From SLSG01 sp964477035 (GTDB taxonomy: Bacteria > Bacteroidota > Bacteroidia > Bacteroidales > UBA7960): 64,000 bases of DNA. Each line of letters starts with the position of its first letter. Position 1 is the stretch's first letter. The stretch lies in contig CAYZCW010000005.1 in NCBI GenBank assembly GCA_964477035.1, positions 124,001-188,000 on the forward strand, in the 5' to 3' direction. Below the pieces are notes generated by a model. It was not told the DNA's origin, did no database searches, and saw only the letters and a program-made list of their open reading frames with translations. The position numbers and the translations under genes are program-made. Below, one piece after another: positions 35,381 to 44,639 of the stretch.

Positions 35381-37533
35381 AACAAATCCTCCAGTCCTTT
35401 AAAACCGGCGAAACTGAGCTGGTAGAGGTTCCTAGTCCAAAGGTTCAAAAGGGTTCGTTGCTGATCAAAACATCGCACACATTGGTTTCTTTGGGCACCG
35501 AGCGCATGCTGGTTGAATTTGGCAAAGCCAACCTGATTTCAAAAGCGCGGCAGCAACCCGACAAAGTAAAACAAGTGCTTGATAAGATCAAAACAGATGG
35601 TCTGTTGCCCACACTTGAAACGGTATTCAAACGCCTCGAAGAACCCCTGCCTCTGGGTTATTGCAATGCAGGTGTAGTAGTTGAAGTAGGAGAAGGAGTT
35701 TCTGGTTTTGCCATAGGCGACCGCGTGGCATCCAATGGCAAACACGCCGAATATGTTTGTGTACCGCAAAACCTGGTGGCAAAGGTTCCTGAGAATGTAA
35801 CGCAAGAAGAAGCTGCCTTTACCGTGATTGGCTCTATTGGTTTGCAGGGCATTCGCCTGTGTCAGCCCACATTTGGAGAAACCATTGTGGTTACCGGGCT
35901 TGGGCTTATCGGATTGCTTACCGGACAAATGCTGCTGGCAAATGGATGCAGGGTGATTGGTGTTGACATCGACAAAGAAAAATGCCAAAAAGCAGCTGCC
36001 TGGGGTGTTATTACCGTGAATCCGGCTGATGGCGCTGATCCGGTCAAGGCGGTCATGGAAGCGACTAACAATGAAGGTGCCGATGGAGTGATCATTACAG
36101 CCTCTGCCAAAAACAACGACATCATTGCGCAGGCTGCACAAATGAGCCGAAAACGCGGCAGAATCATTCTTGTGGGCGTGATCGGCCTCAACATCAGCCG
36201 AGCCGATTTCTACGAAAAAGAACTGACCTTCCAGGTTTCCTGCTCGTATGGCCCCGGACGCTATGACGAAAACTACGAGCAAAAAGGGATTGACTACCCC
36301 CTGCCTTTTGTCCGTTGGACCGAAAAACGCAACTTCGTGGCCATCCTGCAAGCCATCAGTTCCGGCCAGCTTAAGGTGAAGGAGCTGGTTTCTGAAGTTG
36401 TTGACCTGGAAGATTATACAAAGATTTATGGTAATATCGGATCCAGCAAATCCATTGCTTCTATATTAAAGTATCCTGATGTTTCAAAAACTGTGGATAC
36501 AACCGATGCACAGCGAAACACCCTGCTGCTCAATGATAACAAATTTGCAGGTTCAAAAGGGGTCATTGGTGTGATTGGGGCTGGCAATTTCACCAAAATG
36601 ACGATGCTGCCTGCCCTAAAGACAACCCAGGCCGGATTGAAATACATTGCCGGCCTCGACGGCGTGGAAAGCACAACACTGGCCAGGAAATATGATTTTT
36701 CGCACAGCACCACCGATTACAAGGTCATCCTGAATGACCCGGATGTCGACACCGTACTAATCACCACCCGCCACGATTCCCACGCCAAATTTGTATTTGA
36801 ATCTCTGCAAGCCGGCAAACACGTCTTTGTCGAAAAACCCCTCGCCCTGAACAACGACCAACTCAACGAAATCCTCTCAACCTACACTCAGCCAACGCCA
36901 TCGCCAAAGCCAACGCCATCGCTAACCCTAGGTTTCAACCGCCGCTTCTCCCCACACACCCGGGCCATCAAAAGAGCCCTGGGCGACAACCCCGGTCCTG
37001 TAAACATCAACGCCACCATGAACGCCGGCAGCATTCCCCCGAATGTCTGGGTGCACGACCTGCTGGTCGGGGGCGGACGCATCATTGGTGAAGCTTGCCA
37101 CTATATGGACTTATGCGTTTACCTGGCCGGATCAGAAATCGAATCGGTATGTATGAACAGCTTGGGCGAAAACCCGGCAGACAATACCGACAATGCAAGT
37201 ATCCTGCTTAAATTCAAAAATGGCAGCAATGCCGTAGTCAACTATTTTGCCAACGGCGCAAAGTCCTACAGCAAAGAACGCGTCGAGGTCTTCAGTCTTG
37301 AGAGGGTTTTCATCATCGACAACTTCCGAACAACCAAAGCCTATGGCGCCCGGGGCTTCCGCAACCTCAAAACCCGCATCGACAAAGGTCATAAAACCCA
37401 GTTTGCAGAATACATTAAACATATCAAAGAAGGTGGGAAGCCATTGATTCCCCTGAGTGAAATTGTTAATGTAACAAAAGCTTCTTTTGCAGCGATTCAA
37501 AGTTTAAAAGAGAAAAGTTGGGTAAACATTTAA
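35377..37533 (+). CDS. bi-domain oxidoreductase (MDR + Gfo/Idh/MocA)
   Basis: 718 residues. Residues 1-~365 are a medium-chain dehydrogenase (G-Y-C-N-A-G-V-V; NAD motif V-T-G-L-G-L-I-G-L-L). From ~387 a second Rossmann domain starts (V-I-G-V-I-G-A-G-N-F) with E-K-P-L (about 487-490) of the Gfo/Idh/MocA family. Such fusions occur in polysaccharide loci beside heparinase-like and WecB genes; the sugar substrate is not known. A Pro/Thr/Ser insertion (P-T-P-S-P-K-P-T-P-S) at about 506-515 coincides with a CCAACG-type repeat in the DNA. Confidence 0.83.
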   Translation: MKQILQSFKTGETELVEVPSPKVQKGSLLIKTSHTLVSLGTERMLVEFGKANLISKARQQPDKVKQVLDKIKTDGLLPTLETVFKRLEEPLPLGYCNAGVVVEVGEGVSGFAIGDRVASNGKHAEYVCVPQNLVAKVPENVTQEEAAFTVIGSIGLQGIRLCQPTFGETIVVTGLGLIGLLTGQMLLANGCRVIGVDIDKEKCQKAAAWGVITVNPADGADPVKAVMEATNNEGADGVIITASAKNNDIIAQAAQMSRKRGRIILVGVIGLNISRADFYEKELTFQVSCSYGPGRYDENYEQKGIDYPLPFVRWTEKRNFVAILQAISSGQLKVKELVSEVVDLEDYTKIYGNIGSSKSIASILKYPDVSKTVDTTDAQRNTLLLNDNKFAGSKGVIGVIGAGNFTKMTMLPALKTTQAGLKYIAGLDGVESTTLARKYDFSHSTTDYKVILNDPDVDTVLITTRHDSHAKFVFESLQAGKHVFVEKPLALNNDQLNEILSTYTQPTPSPKPTPSLTLGFNRRFSPHTRAIKRALGDNPGPVNINATMNAGSIPPNVWVHDLLVGGGRIIGEACHYMDLCVYLAGSEIESVCMNSLGENPADNTDNASILLKFKNGSNAVVNYFANGAKSYSKERVEVFSLERVFIIDNFRTTKAYGARGFRNLKTRIDKGHKTQFAEYIKHIKEGGKPLIPLSEIVNVTKASFAAIQSLKEKSWVNI
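36891..36926 (+). repeat. CCAACGCCATCG repeat in coding sequence
   Basis: Two and a half units in frame in the bi-domain oxidoreductase gene, of the same general CCAA-rich type as the intergenic heptads. Confidence 0.5.
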
Positions 37534-37552
37534 AAACGCACAGTTCCAAATT

Positions 37553-38674
37553 ATGAAAATCGACCTCATAGCCGGTGCACGCCCCAACTTCATGAAGATT
37601 GCGCCGATTATTGATGCCATTCATGCTGTCCAGAATAAGGGATATGATATTTCTTACCGTTTGGTTCATACCGGTCAGCATTATGATCGGAACATGAGCG
37701 GCAGTTTTTTTGATGAACTGGGCATTCCGGAGCCGGATGTCAACCTGGGTGCTGGTGGTGGTACCCAGGCGGAGCAGACTTCTGCCATCATGATGGGATA
37801 TGAAAAGTTGCTAATAAGTGAAAAACCGGATTTATGTCTGGTGGTCGGGGATGTTACCTCCACGATAGCGTGTGCCATTTCCGCTCAAAAGATGCATGTA
37901 AAGGTGGCACATGTAGAAGGGGGCATTCGTTCGGGGGACTGGACCATGCCGGAAGAAATTAATCGGATGGTTACTGACAGCATCACCAATTACTTTTTTA
38001 CAACTTCCGAAACGGCAAATAATAATCTGAGAAAATCCGGGGTCGGGGATGACAGAATCTTTTTTGTGGGCAACACAATGATTGATACCCTGGTGAAACA
38101 CAGGCCCCGGTTCAAACAGCCGGGGGTTTGGGGCGAGAAAAAGCTGGAAAAGGGGAAGTACCTGGTGATGACGCTGCACCGGCCGGCGAATGTTGACCAG
38201 GAGAGTAAATTTAAGGACCTCCTCGAAGAAATCATTTCCTCAAGCAATGGAACCCCGCTTGTTTTTCCAGTGCACCCCAGAACGGCTAAAATCATAAGTG
38301 GTCTTGGCTTGGAAGGCTCAATTGGCAGCAATGGAAGGTCTTTGTTTCTGATTGATCCACTTGGATACCTTGAGTTTAATTATTTGGTCGAGAACTCCCT
38401 GGCGGTTATTACCGACTCCGGCGGAATTACTGAGGAAACAACGGTGATGGGAGTCCCTTGTATGACATTGCGTGATAATACTGAAAGACCCGAAACGATT
38501 ACCCTGGGAACAAATGAACTGCTGGGGACCAATCCAAAAGCCATCCGACCAGCTATGGAAAAACTGTTTTCTGGAAACTGGAAAAAGGGGAGCATTCCGG
38601 AGCTATGGGACGGGAGAACCGCCGATAGAATTATAAATCATTTGATGGAACTATTCCCTGCCAGGCAAACCTGA
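37553..38674 (+). CDS. wecB: UDP-N-acetylglucosamine 2-epimerase (non-hydrolysing)
   Basis: 373 residues. I-A-G-A-R-P-N-F-M-K (5-14), H-T-G-Q-H-Y-D (41-47), H-V-E-G-G-I-R-S-G-D (about 121-130) and P-V-H-P-R-T (about 240-245) match WecB. Makes UDP-ManNAc from UDP-GlcNAc. Distinct from the LegG-type hydrolysing epimerase encoded 13 kb upstream. Last gene before a terminator-like hairpin. Confidence 0.92.
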   Translation: MKIDLIAGARPNFMKIAPIIDAIHAVQNKGYDISYRLVHTGQHYDRNMSGSFFDELGIPEPDVNLGAGGGTQAEQTSAIMMGYEKLLISEKPDLCLVVGDVTSTIACAISAQKMHVKVAHVEGGIRSGDWTMPEEINRMVTDSITNYFFTTSETANNNLRKSGVGDDRIFFVGNTMIDTLVKHRPRFKQPGVWGEKKLEKGKYLVMTLHRPANVDQESKFKDLLEEIISSSNGTPLVFPVHPRTAKIISGLGLEGSIGSNGRSLFLIDPLGYLEFNYLVENSLAVITDSGGITEETTVMGVPCMTLRDNTERPETITLGTNELLGTNPKAIRPAMEKLFSGNWKKGSIPELWDGRTADRIINHLMELFPARQT

Positions 38675-38760
38675 ATGAGTGCCATATCTTTCAAGTTGTC
38701 AGACCATTTTGAAAAAAAGTTAAAAAAAGGTGTTGTCAAAGAGTTTTTCAAAATATTTTG

Positions 38761-38768
38761 TATGTTTG
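38761..38768 (+). promoter_or_regulatory. putative -7 box in the wecB-abi gap
   Basis: TATGTTTG fits TAnnTTTG. The nearest TTG is 25 nt upstream, longer than usual. It could drive the Abi_2 gene or a short RNA containing the hairpin that follows. Confidence 0.3.
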
Positions 38769-38778
38769 CACCAACAGT

Positions 38779-38825
38779 ACACGCCACGCTACCCATAAGA
38801 ACAGCGTCCCAGGGCGTGTCTTTTT
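38779..38825 (+). terminator. terminator-like hairpin after wecB
   Basis: ACACGCC (38779-38785) pairs with GGCGTGT (38813-38819), with inner ACGCT/AGCGT pairing, followed by CTTTTTATTT. It insulates the Abi_2 gene from the polysaccharide operon upstream. Confidence 0.6.
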
Positions 38826-38879
38826 ATTTACCCCCACCCCGTTCCATTATTCTAACCCGGATCACCACTGGTTCCTGGC

Positions 38880-39788
38880 ATGAAGCATTCTAAAGCCTGG
38901 ACAAGCATTAGCGATCAGATATCACGGTTGAGGGGGCGGGGGATGGTCATAGGGGATGAGCAGGCGGCTCGTCATTATCTGGCCAATGTCGGATACTATC
39001 GTTTAGCGGGGTATTGGTGGCCCATGCAGGCAGATAAGACCAATCATATATTCAAAGCGGACAGTACTTTTGAGAAGGTCGTTGCACTTTATGGTTTTGA
39101 CCGGGAGCTTCGCTTGCTTTTGTTTGATGTGATTGAGAGAGTTGAAATTGGGGTTAGAACCAGAATAAATTACCACTTATCGAGAGAGGTTTCTCCGTGG
39201 TGGTTTGAGGAGGCCAACCTGTTCAAGAACACCCAGCTTCACGAAGAAGCCTTGAATGCGATTGACGCTGAACTAGCCAGAGCAAAAGAAGTCTTTATCA
39301 AAGAACATTACAGAAAGTATACATCTGATAACCGACGCCCGCCGGCCTGGAAAACGCTCGAGGTTACAAGCTTTGGGAACATATCGAAGCTTTATGGGAA
39401 CCTAAATCCCTGGGTTGCTGCGAAAAACACCGTTGCGTACGAACTAGGAGTGGTTAACCATACTTACCTGCCTAGTTGGCTGCAAAGCATTTCACAAATC
39501 AGAAATATTTGTGCCCACCATGGTCGTCTCTGGAATAGAAACCTACCTGGAAGACCGAAATTATTGCCCAATCCTCCGAACCCCTGGCTAACAAATGTTC
39601 CCAGCATGCCAGAGCATCACAAGCTTTATGTTCAACTATGTTGTATGAAGTACTTGCTAAATGTCATCAGTCCGGGAAATTCATTTGGTCAGAGGCTAAG
39701 TTTATTGCTGGAGAAGTATCCAACGGTTGATAAAAATGCACTGGGTATAGCGGACAATTGGCAGAAAGAGCCATTATGGTCTGAATGA
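38880..39788 (+). CDS. Abi_2 (AbiD/AbiF-like) abortive-infection protein
   Basis: 302 residues. N-terminal Y-Y-R-L-A-G-Y-W-W-P (about 39-48), F-D-R-E-L-R-L-L-L-F-D-V-I-E-R-V-E-I (about 73-90) and a C-terminal R-N-I-C-A-H-H (R-x4-H HEPN RNase motif, about 203-209) are the Abi_2 signature. Members block phage growth, probably by RNA cleavage. It sits alone within the polysaccharide locus, after a terminator and 15 bp before the lyase gene, which suggests insertion. Confidence 0.88.
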   Translation: MKHSKAWTSISDQISRLRGRGMVIGDEQAARHYLANVGYYRLAGYWWPMQADKTNHIFKADSTFEKVVALYGFDRELRLLLFDVIERVEIGVRTRINYHLSREVSPWWFEEANLFKNTQLHEEALNAIDAELARAKEVFIKEHYRKYTSDNRRPPAWKTLEVTSFGNISKLYGNLNPWVAAKNTVAYELGVVNHTYLPSWLQSISQIRNICAHHGRLWNRNLPGRPKLLPNPPNPWLTNVPSMPEHHKLYVQLCCMKYLLNVISPGNSFGQRLSLLLEKYPTVDKNALGIADNWQKEPLWSE

Positions 39789-39803
39789 CCCAATCAGACT
39801 CCC

Positions 39804-41687
39804 TTGTCACTTTTTAATTCTATTAGAAAAGTCAAAACTTTGCTCTTAACGATCCCCAAGTTGGGGCTCTGTAGTGTCGCCTATGTTGTATGGTACAAAC
39901 TGAGTTTGAAGACAGGAATCAGAAAAACCCGGTTCCCGGGGAAAACAATTCGGGTCATTGGCCCGCTTTACTATCCGACGAGTAAAAAGGAAAACATCCC
40001 AGAAGACTGGGGAAGGGCCATACTTAAAAGTGCACAAAAAATTCTTGATGGGGAAATTCGCTGTTTTACTTTTCACTGGAAAAAGGTTGGCGCCCCCCCG
40101 GACTGGTTTTTAAATCCATTTAATAAGAGAAGGTATCCGAATACATATTATCACTGGACACAGCTTCCTGATTTTCATCCGGAGGTTGGTGACATAAAGA
40201 ATGTTTGGGAGGCATCGCGTTTTGAATGGGTGGTGACCTTGGCCAGGGCCTACGCGATAAGCATGGATGAAGCTTACCTGGATGTGCTTAACGGTAGACT
40301 CAAGGATTGGGCTGATAAAAATCCTTACAATACCGGCCCAAACTGGAAGTGTGGACAGGAAGCGTCCATCAGGGTGTTTAATCTGTTGAATGCAGCCCGG
40401 ATCCTAGAGGGGTGGGCAGATCCGACAAAAGCTTTGTCCGACTTTATTTATTTGCATCTCAAGCGTATCGAAGGCAATATTCGGTATGCCATTGCACAAA
40501 ACAACAACCATGGGACCAGTGAGGCGGCCGCATTGTTTATTGGAGGAGCATGGCTGGCTAAAGTTGCCGATGGTCGTTTTCCGGGTGCTGCGGTGTATGC
40601 AAAAAAAGGGCGGAAATGGCTAGAAAACCGGATTGACAAGTTGGTGGCGGAAGATGGCAGTTTTTCGCAGCACTCAGTCAATTACCATCGGGTTTTACTT
40701 GACACGATTTCTTTTGCAGAGTACTGGCGGAGAATACTGGAAGTGCCTGCATTTTCGGACAATTTCTATCGGAAAGCCCGGGCTGCAACACGGTGGTTGT
40801 GGCAATTGACTGATGAAACATCCTACGATTCGCCAAATTTGGGGGCCAATGATGGCGCCCTGTTGCTGAATTTACACAATTGTGCTTACAGGGATTTCCG
40901 GCCAAGTCTGCAATTTGCCAACGTAATGTTCTTCAGCCGGTTGTTATACCCGTTTGGGCCGTGGAATGAGCCCCTATTATGGTTTGAAGCAGGACCAAAA
41001 ATTGCAGAACCTGAAGAGAGTAGCAAGAAAAGTGTTTTGTTGGACAATGCCTACCTGGTGATGAAAGGACAGGATTCATGGGCCTTGCTTCGGTTGCCCC
41101 GATATAAATTCCGTCCGTCGCATAATGACGTATTCCATTTCGACCTTTGGTTTAAAGGGGTGAATGTGCTGTGCGATAGCGGGTCTTATTCATATAATCC
41201 GGATAAAGGAGAGGTGTTCGATTTTAAAACAGTACAGGCTCACAACACGGCATTTTTTGATGACCATGAGCAAATGCCCCGGCTGGGACGGTTTCTGCTT
41301 GGGGATTGGATTAAACCAGAAAGTATTGGTGAGCTGGTTTCATTTGATAACAAGGGGTCCTGGGAGGGAAGTTACAAAGATTTTAAGGGGAACAGGCATA
41401 GAAGGAAAGTCGAATGGGATGCTGACACCTGGGTGATTATGGATTGGTTTTCCGGGCCATTTCAGAATGCGCGTGTTGGTTTTAATTTATGCGTGGGGGA
41501 GTATGAGGTGGACTCAGGGCTTCTTAAGGGAGGGTGGGGGCAGATAACCATCGAAGGCGCTGAGGATGTTTCAGTCCAAAAAACGTACTTCTCAAAACAC
41601 TACATGGAAAAAGAAGAAGGTCAGCGGCTTGTTGCCGTGGCCGATGAAAGCAATTTCATTAGGACAACAATAACATTGAAGGGATGA
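39804..41687 (+). CDS. heparinase II/III-like polysaccharide lyase
   Basis: 627 residues from a TTG. Residues ~50-350 form an (alpha/alpha) toroid with W-K-C-G-Q-E-A-S-I-R and N-N-N-H-G-T-S-E-A-A (about 232-241). From ~370 a beta-sandwich lyase domain follows with S-H-N-D-V-F-H-F-D. No clear signal peptide. In such loci the enzyme is thought to trim or proofread uronate-containing glycan. It overlaps the next gene by 4 bp. Confidence 0.82.
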   Translation: MSLFNSIRKVKTLLLTIPKLGLCSVAYVVWYKLSLKTGIRKTRFPGKTIRVIGPLYYPTSKKENIPEDWGRAILKSAQKILDGEIRCFTFHWKKVGAPPDWFLNPFNKRRYPNTYYHWTQLPDFHPEVGDIKNVWEASRFEWVVTLARAYAISMDEAYLDVLNGRLKDWADKNPYNTGPNWKCGQEASIRVFNLLNAARILEGWADPTKALSDFIYLHLKRIEGNIRYAIAQNNNHGTSEAAALFIGGAWLAKVADGRFPGAAVYAKKGRKWLENRIDKLVAEDGSFSQHSVNYHRVLLDTISFAEYWRRILEVPAFSDNFYRKARAATRWLWQLTDETSYDSPNLGANDGALLLNLHNCAYRDFRPSLQFANVMFFSRLLYPFGPWNEPLLWFEAGPKIAEPEESSKKSVLLDNAYLVMKGQDSWALLRLPRYKFRPSHNDVFHFDLWFKGVNVLCDSGSYSYNPDKGEVFDFKTVQAHNTAFFDDHEQMPRLGRFLLGDWIKPESIGELVSFDNKGSWEGSYKDFKGNRHRRKVEWDADTWVIMDWFSGPFQNARVGFNLCVGEYEVDSGLLKGGWGQITIEGAEDVSVQKTYFSKHYMEKEEGQRLVAVADESNFIRTTITLKG

Positions 41688-42928
41688 GGATTTTGTTGAT
41701 TCATCAGTATTTCCTTGAGAAGGACGATGGTGGGGGATCGCGGTTCAATGAGATGACCAGGGCCTGGGCTGAGTTGGGCCACGAAGTGACTGTATTGTCT
41801 GGTATGGTTCATTATGCAAGTGGGAAAAAACCAGAAAAATACAAGGGCAAGTTTTTTTATCGCGACAAGGGGTTTTATAATGGGGTGGATGTTATTCGTT
41901 GTCATGTTTCAAAAACATATAATTCCAATTTTTTAGGACGTTTGTGGGGGTATTTTTCATTTGTGTTCTCGGGTTTATGGGCGGGTTTGTTCAAGCTTGA
42001 AAAGAAACATGATATTATTGTAGCCACCTCTCCCCCTTTGTTTATAGGGATCATTGCCATACTACTTTCCTTTTTTAAAGGAATTCCTTTTGTCTTTGAA
42101 GTGCGCGATTTGTGGCCGGAATCTGCGATTGACACCGGGGTTATTAAAAACAAAACAGTTATCAAGTTTTCATATTGGTTTGAAGGGTTGGTTTATAAGA
42201 GGGCAAGGCTTATCAACGTGTTGACCCCGGCATTTAAGAGAACCCTTATCGATAAAAAACAAGTGCCAGAGAACAAGATCATTTTTATTCCCAACGCGGC
42301 GGACTTCAGTTTGGCGGAGCAAGTATCAGAAGGGTTTGATGCGATTGCATTTAAAAAAGAGATTGGCCTTGATGACAATTTTGTTATCACTTATGTTGGA
42401 GCACACGGCGTTGCCAATCATTTAATTCAGTTGGTTGATGCCGCCGAATACCTTGGGGAAACAAATGTCCTTTTTCAATTGATAGGGGATGGCATGCAAA
42501 AAGAAATGTTAATGAATGAGGTTAATAGAAGGGGGCTGTCCGATTATTTTGTGTTTCGTGACGGTGTGCCCAAATCAGAAGTCTTCAAATATATATTAGC
42601 TTCAGATATGGGGGCGTCGGTGTTAAAAAAGGTGGATACCTTTAAAACGATTTACAGTAATAAAACCTTTGACTATATGGCATGCAAAAAACCAGTTCTT
42701 CTTTTAATTGATGGAGTATCAAGAGAATTGGTTGAAAGGGCGAACTGTGGTGTTTATGCAAAGCCTGAAAATGCCTTTGAGATTGCTCAAAAAGTCAGGG
42801 AGTGCATGGGTCAACCAAAGGTGCTTTTTGAGCAAGGTAAAAATGGCTATCAGTATGCGAAACATCATTTTGACAGGCAGAAGCTTGCTGAGGAATATCT
42901 TGAGTTTATCGGAGGGCTTGTAAATTGA
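41684..42928 (+). CDS. WbuB-like family 4 glycosyltransferase
   Basis: 414 residues, GT-B. N-terminal L-I-H-Q-Y-F (5-10) and G-G-G-S-R-F-N-E-M (17-25), a middle F-E-V-R-D-L-W-P-E-S (about 141-150) and I-P-N-A-A-D; this layout is that of the WbuB-type amino-sugar transferases. Followed with 4-bp overlap by the initiating sugar transferase, so it may add the second sugar. Donor unknown. Confidence 0.85.
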   Translation: MRILLIHQYFLEKDDGGGSRFNEMTRAWAELGHEVTVLSGMVHYASGKKPEKYKGKFFYRDKGFYNGVDVIRCHVSKTYNSNFLGRLWGYFSFVFSGLWAGLFKLEKKHDIIVATSPPLFIGIIAILLSFFKGIPFVFEVRDLWPESAIDTGVIKNKTVIKFSYWFEGLVYKRARLINVLTPAFKRTLIDKKQVPENKIIFIPNAADFSLAEQVSEGFDAIAFKKEIGLDDNFVITYVGAHGVANHLIQLVDAAEYLGETNVLFQLIGDGMQKEMLMNEVNRRGLSDYFVFRDGVPKSEVFKYILASDMGASVLKKVDTFKTIYSNKTFDYMACKKPVLLLIDGVSRELVERANCGVYAKPENAFEIAQKVRECMGQPKVLFEQGKNGYQYAKHHFDRQKLAEEYLEFIGGLVN

Positions 42929-43533
42929 TGTATCCGACAATAATCAAGAGAGTATTTGATGTTCTATTTTCTTTTGCGGGGTTGATCCTGTCATCACCTG
43001 TTTTCTTGGTAATTTCAGTATTTCTGTGTGTTGGAAACAAAGGGAGTGCGTTTTTTATTCAGCAACGTCCGGGTCGGCGTGAAAAGGTGTTTAAGTTGAT
43101 CAAGTTCAAAACCATGAACGACAAGACCGATGCTTCCGGCAGGCTGCTTCCCGATGCTGAAAGGCTGACTAGGATTGGAAGGTTTGTCAGAAAGACCTCC
43201 CTGGATGAAATCCCGCAGCTTATCAATGTGCTGAAGGGGGATATGAGCCTGGTGGGTCCAAGGCCGTTGTTGGTTGAGTACCTCCCGCTTTATTGTGATT
43301 TCCAAAAACGCCGGCATGAGGTCCGGCCGGGGATTACTGGCTGGGCGCAGGTGAATGGCCGCAATGCCATTTCCTGGAAGGAGAAGTTTAAGCTGGATGT
43401 GTATTATGTGGACAATGTGAGTTTTTGTTTTGATGTCAAGATTCTCTTTCTTACCGTTGTGAAGGTTTTTAAAGGGGAGGGGGTTAACCAGCCCGGGCAA
43501 GCGGGAATGGAGGCATTCAAGGGGAATAATTAG
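42925..43533 (+). CDS. initiating phosphoglycosyl transferase, PglC-like
   Basis: 202 residues: one N-terminal membrane segment (about 12-32) plus the compact catalytic domain. Q-Q-R-P-G-R (48-53), K-F-K-T-M (61-65), S-L-D-E-I-P-Q-L (with the catalytic D-E, about 92-99), L-V-G-P-R-P-L and R-P-G-I-T-G-W-A-Q-V-N-G-R-N follow the short bacterial-sugar-transferase family. It transfers a sugar phosphate to undecaprenyl phosphate. Confidence 0.93.
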   Translation: MMYPTIIKRVFDVLFSFAGLILSSPVFLVISVFLCVGNKGSAFFIQQRPGRREKVFKLIKFKTMNDKTDASGRLLPDAERLTRIGRFVRKTSLDEIPQLINVLKGDMSLVGPRPLLVEYLPLYCDFQKRRHEVRPGITGWAQVNGRNAISWKEKFKLDVYYVDNVSFCFDVKILFLTVVKVFKGEGVNQPGQAGMEAFKGNN

Positions 43534-43651
43534 ACTTGTCAGATTTTGCTTAATCAGTTTCTTTTTTCTAAAGGGAGTATTTTTTATAAATTGGCCGACT
43601 TAGTAGACAAGAATGTTTTAAAATTCAATAATTCAAACGTAAACTTTTATC

Positions 43652-43885
43652 ATGGAAATCAATGATTTTGTAAAAAATTTCGCCGAACAGTTTGACGAGA
43701 CAGCTCCTGAAGAATTTAAATCGGATACAAATTTTAGAGACCTTGAGGAGTGGAGTTCTTTCAACGCGTTGTCAATAATTGCGATGGTGGACGAAGCGTA
43801 TAGTGTAAAAATCACAGGGGATGATATCATCAACTCCCATACCATTCAGGATATTTTTAATCTAGTTAAGGAAAGGAGTAAATAG
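43652..43885 (+). CDS. acyl carrier protein
   Basis: 77 residues, acidic, four-helix ACP pattern. The usual W-D-S-L at the carrier site reads W-S-S-F (34-37): the attachment serine S36 is kept, the aspartate before it is lost. Alternatives are non-functional carrier or altered partner recognition. It is the first gene of a four-gene acyl cassette after a 118-bp gap. Confidence 0.85.
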   Translation: MEINDFVKNFAEQFDETAPEEFKSDTNFRDLEEWSSFNALSIIAMVDEAYSVKITGDDIINSHTIQDIFNLVKERSK

Positions 43886-43888
43886 ATC

Positions 43889-44635
43889 GTGGACAATCCG
43901 TTTTCCATAGATGGGAAATTGATACTTGTTACTGGTGCTTCGTCAGGTATCGGAAAGAGTATTGCGGTTGAATGTTCGAAGGCGGGGGCGACCCTTATTA
44001 TAACAGGCCGGGATTCAGATCGACTCTCACAAACATTTCAGGTGCTTTCAGGTGGTGGCCATATCGTCGTATCCGCTGACATTTCATCTGATGACGACCT
44101 GCAAAAATTAGCGGAAGCAGTGCCCAAAATTGACGGGGTGGTACACGCAGCAGGGATCATTAACCCCAAGCCATTTCAGTTTATTGACCGGAAGGAGCTT
44201 GAGAAAGTGATGAATACAAACTTCTTTGGCCCTGTTTTATTAACCAATGAAATTCTTAGGAAAAAAAAAATTAACAAAAACAGCTCTGTTGTTTTCGTTT
44301 CTTCAGTATCAGGGGTACTGTGCTCATTTTTTGGCGGGACTTCCTATAGTGCCTCAAAAGGAGCATTAAATGGAATCATTAAGGGCATGGCGCTTGACTT
44401 GGCTCCTAAGAAAATTCGTGTGAATGCGATTATTCCCGGGATGGTGGATACCGGGTTTTTTCAGGGGACTAGCATATCCGAACAAGATCTGGAAGAAGAC
44501 AGGAGGCGTTATCCTTTGGGGCGCTATGGCAAGCCGGAAGAGGTTGCCTATGCGGCAATTTTTCTTTTATCTGACGCCAGTGCCTGGACAACCGGGACCA
44601 ACTTGCTTGTTGATGGCGGATTTACATTAATCTGA
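43889..44635 (+). CDS. SDR ketoreductase, FabG-like
   Basis: 248 residues from a GTG. T-G-A-S-S-G-I-G (15-22) binds NADP; S139, Y153 and K157 form the catalytic set; H-A-A-G-I (86-90) is present. Three bp after the ACP gene. It probably reduces a 3-ketoacyl group carried on the ACP, giving a 3-hydroxyacyl unit for glycan decoration. A sugar-modifying SDR is less likely in this setting. Confidence 0.85.
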   Translation: MDNPFSIDGKLILVTGASSGIGKSIAVECSKAGATLIITGRDSDRLSQTFQVLSGGGHIVVSADISSDDDLQKLAEAVPKIDGVVHAAGIINPKPFQFIDRKELEKVMNTNFFGPVLLTNEILRKKKINKNSSVVFVSSVSGVLCSFFGGTSYSASKGALNGIIKGMALDLAPKKIRVNAIIPGMVDTGFFQGTSISEQDLEEDRRRYPLGRYGKPEEVAYAAIFLLSDASAWTTGTNLLVDGGFTLI

Positions 44636-44639
44636 AGAC

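Noticed and set aside
38675..38893. 72-aa frame after wecB
   Set aside because: It spans the terminator-like hairpin and shows no conserved pattern.
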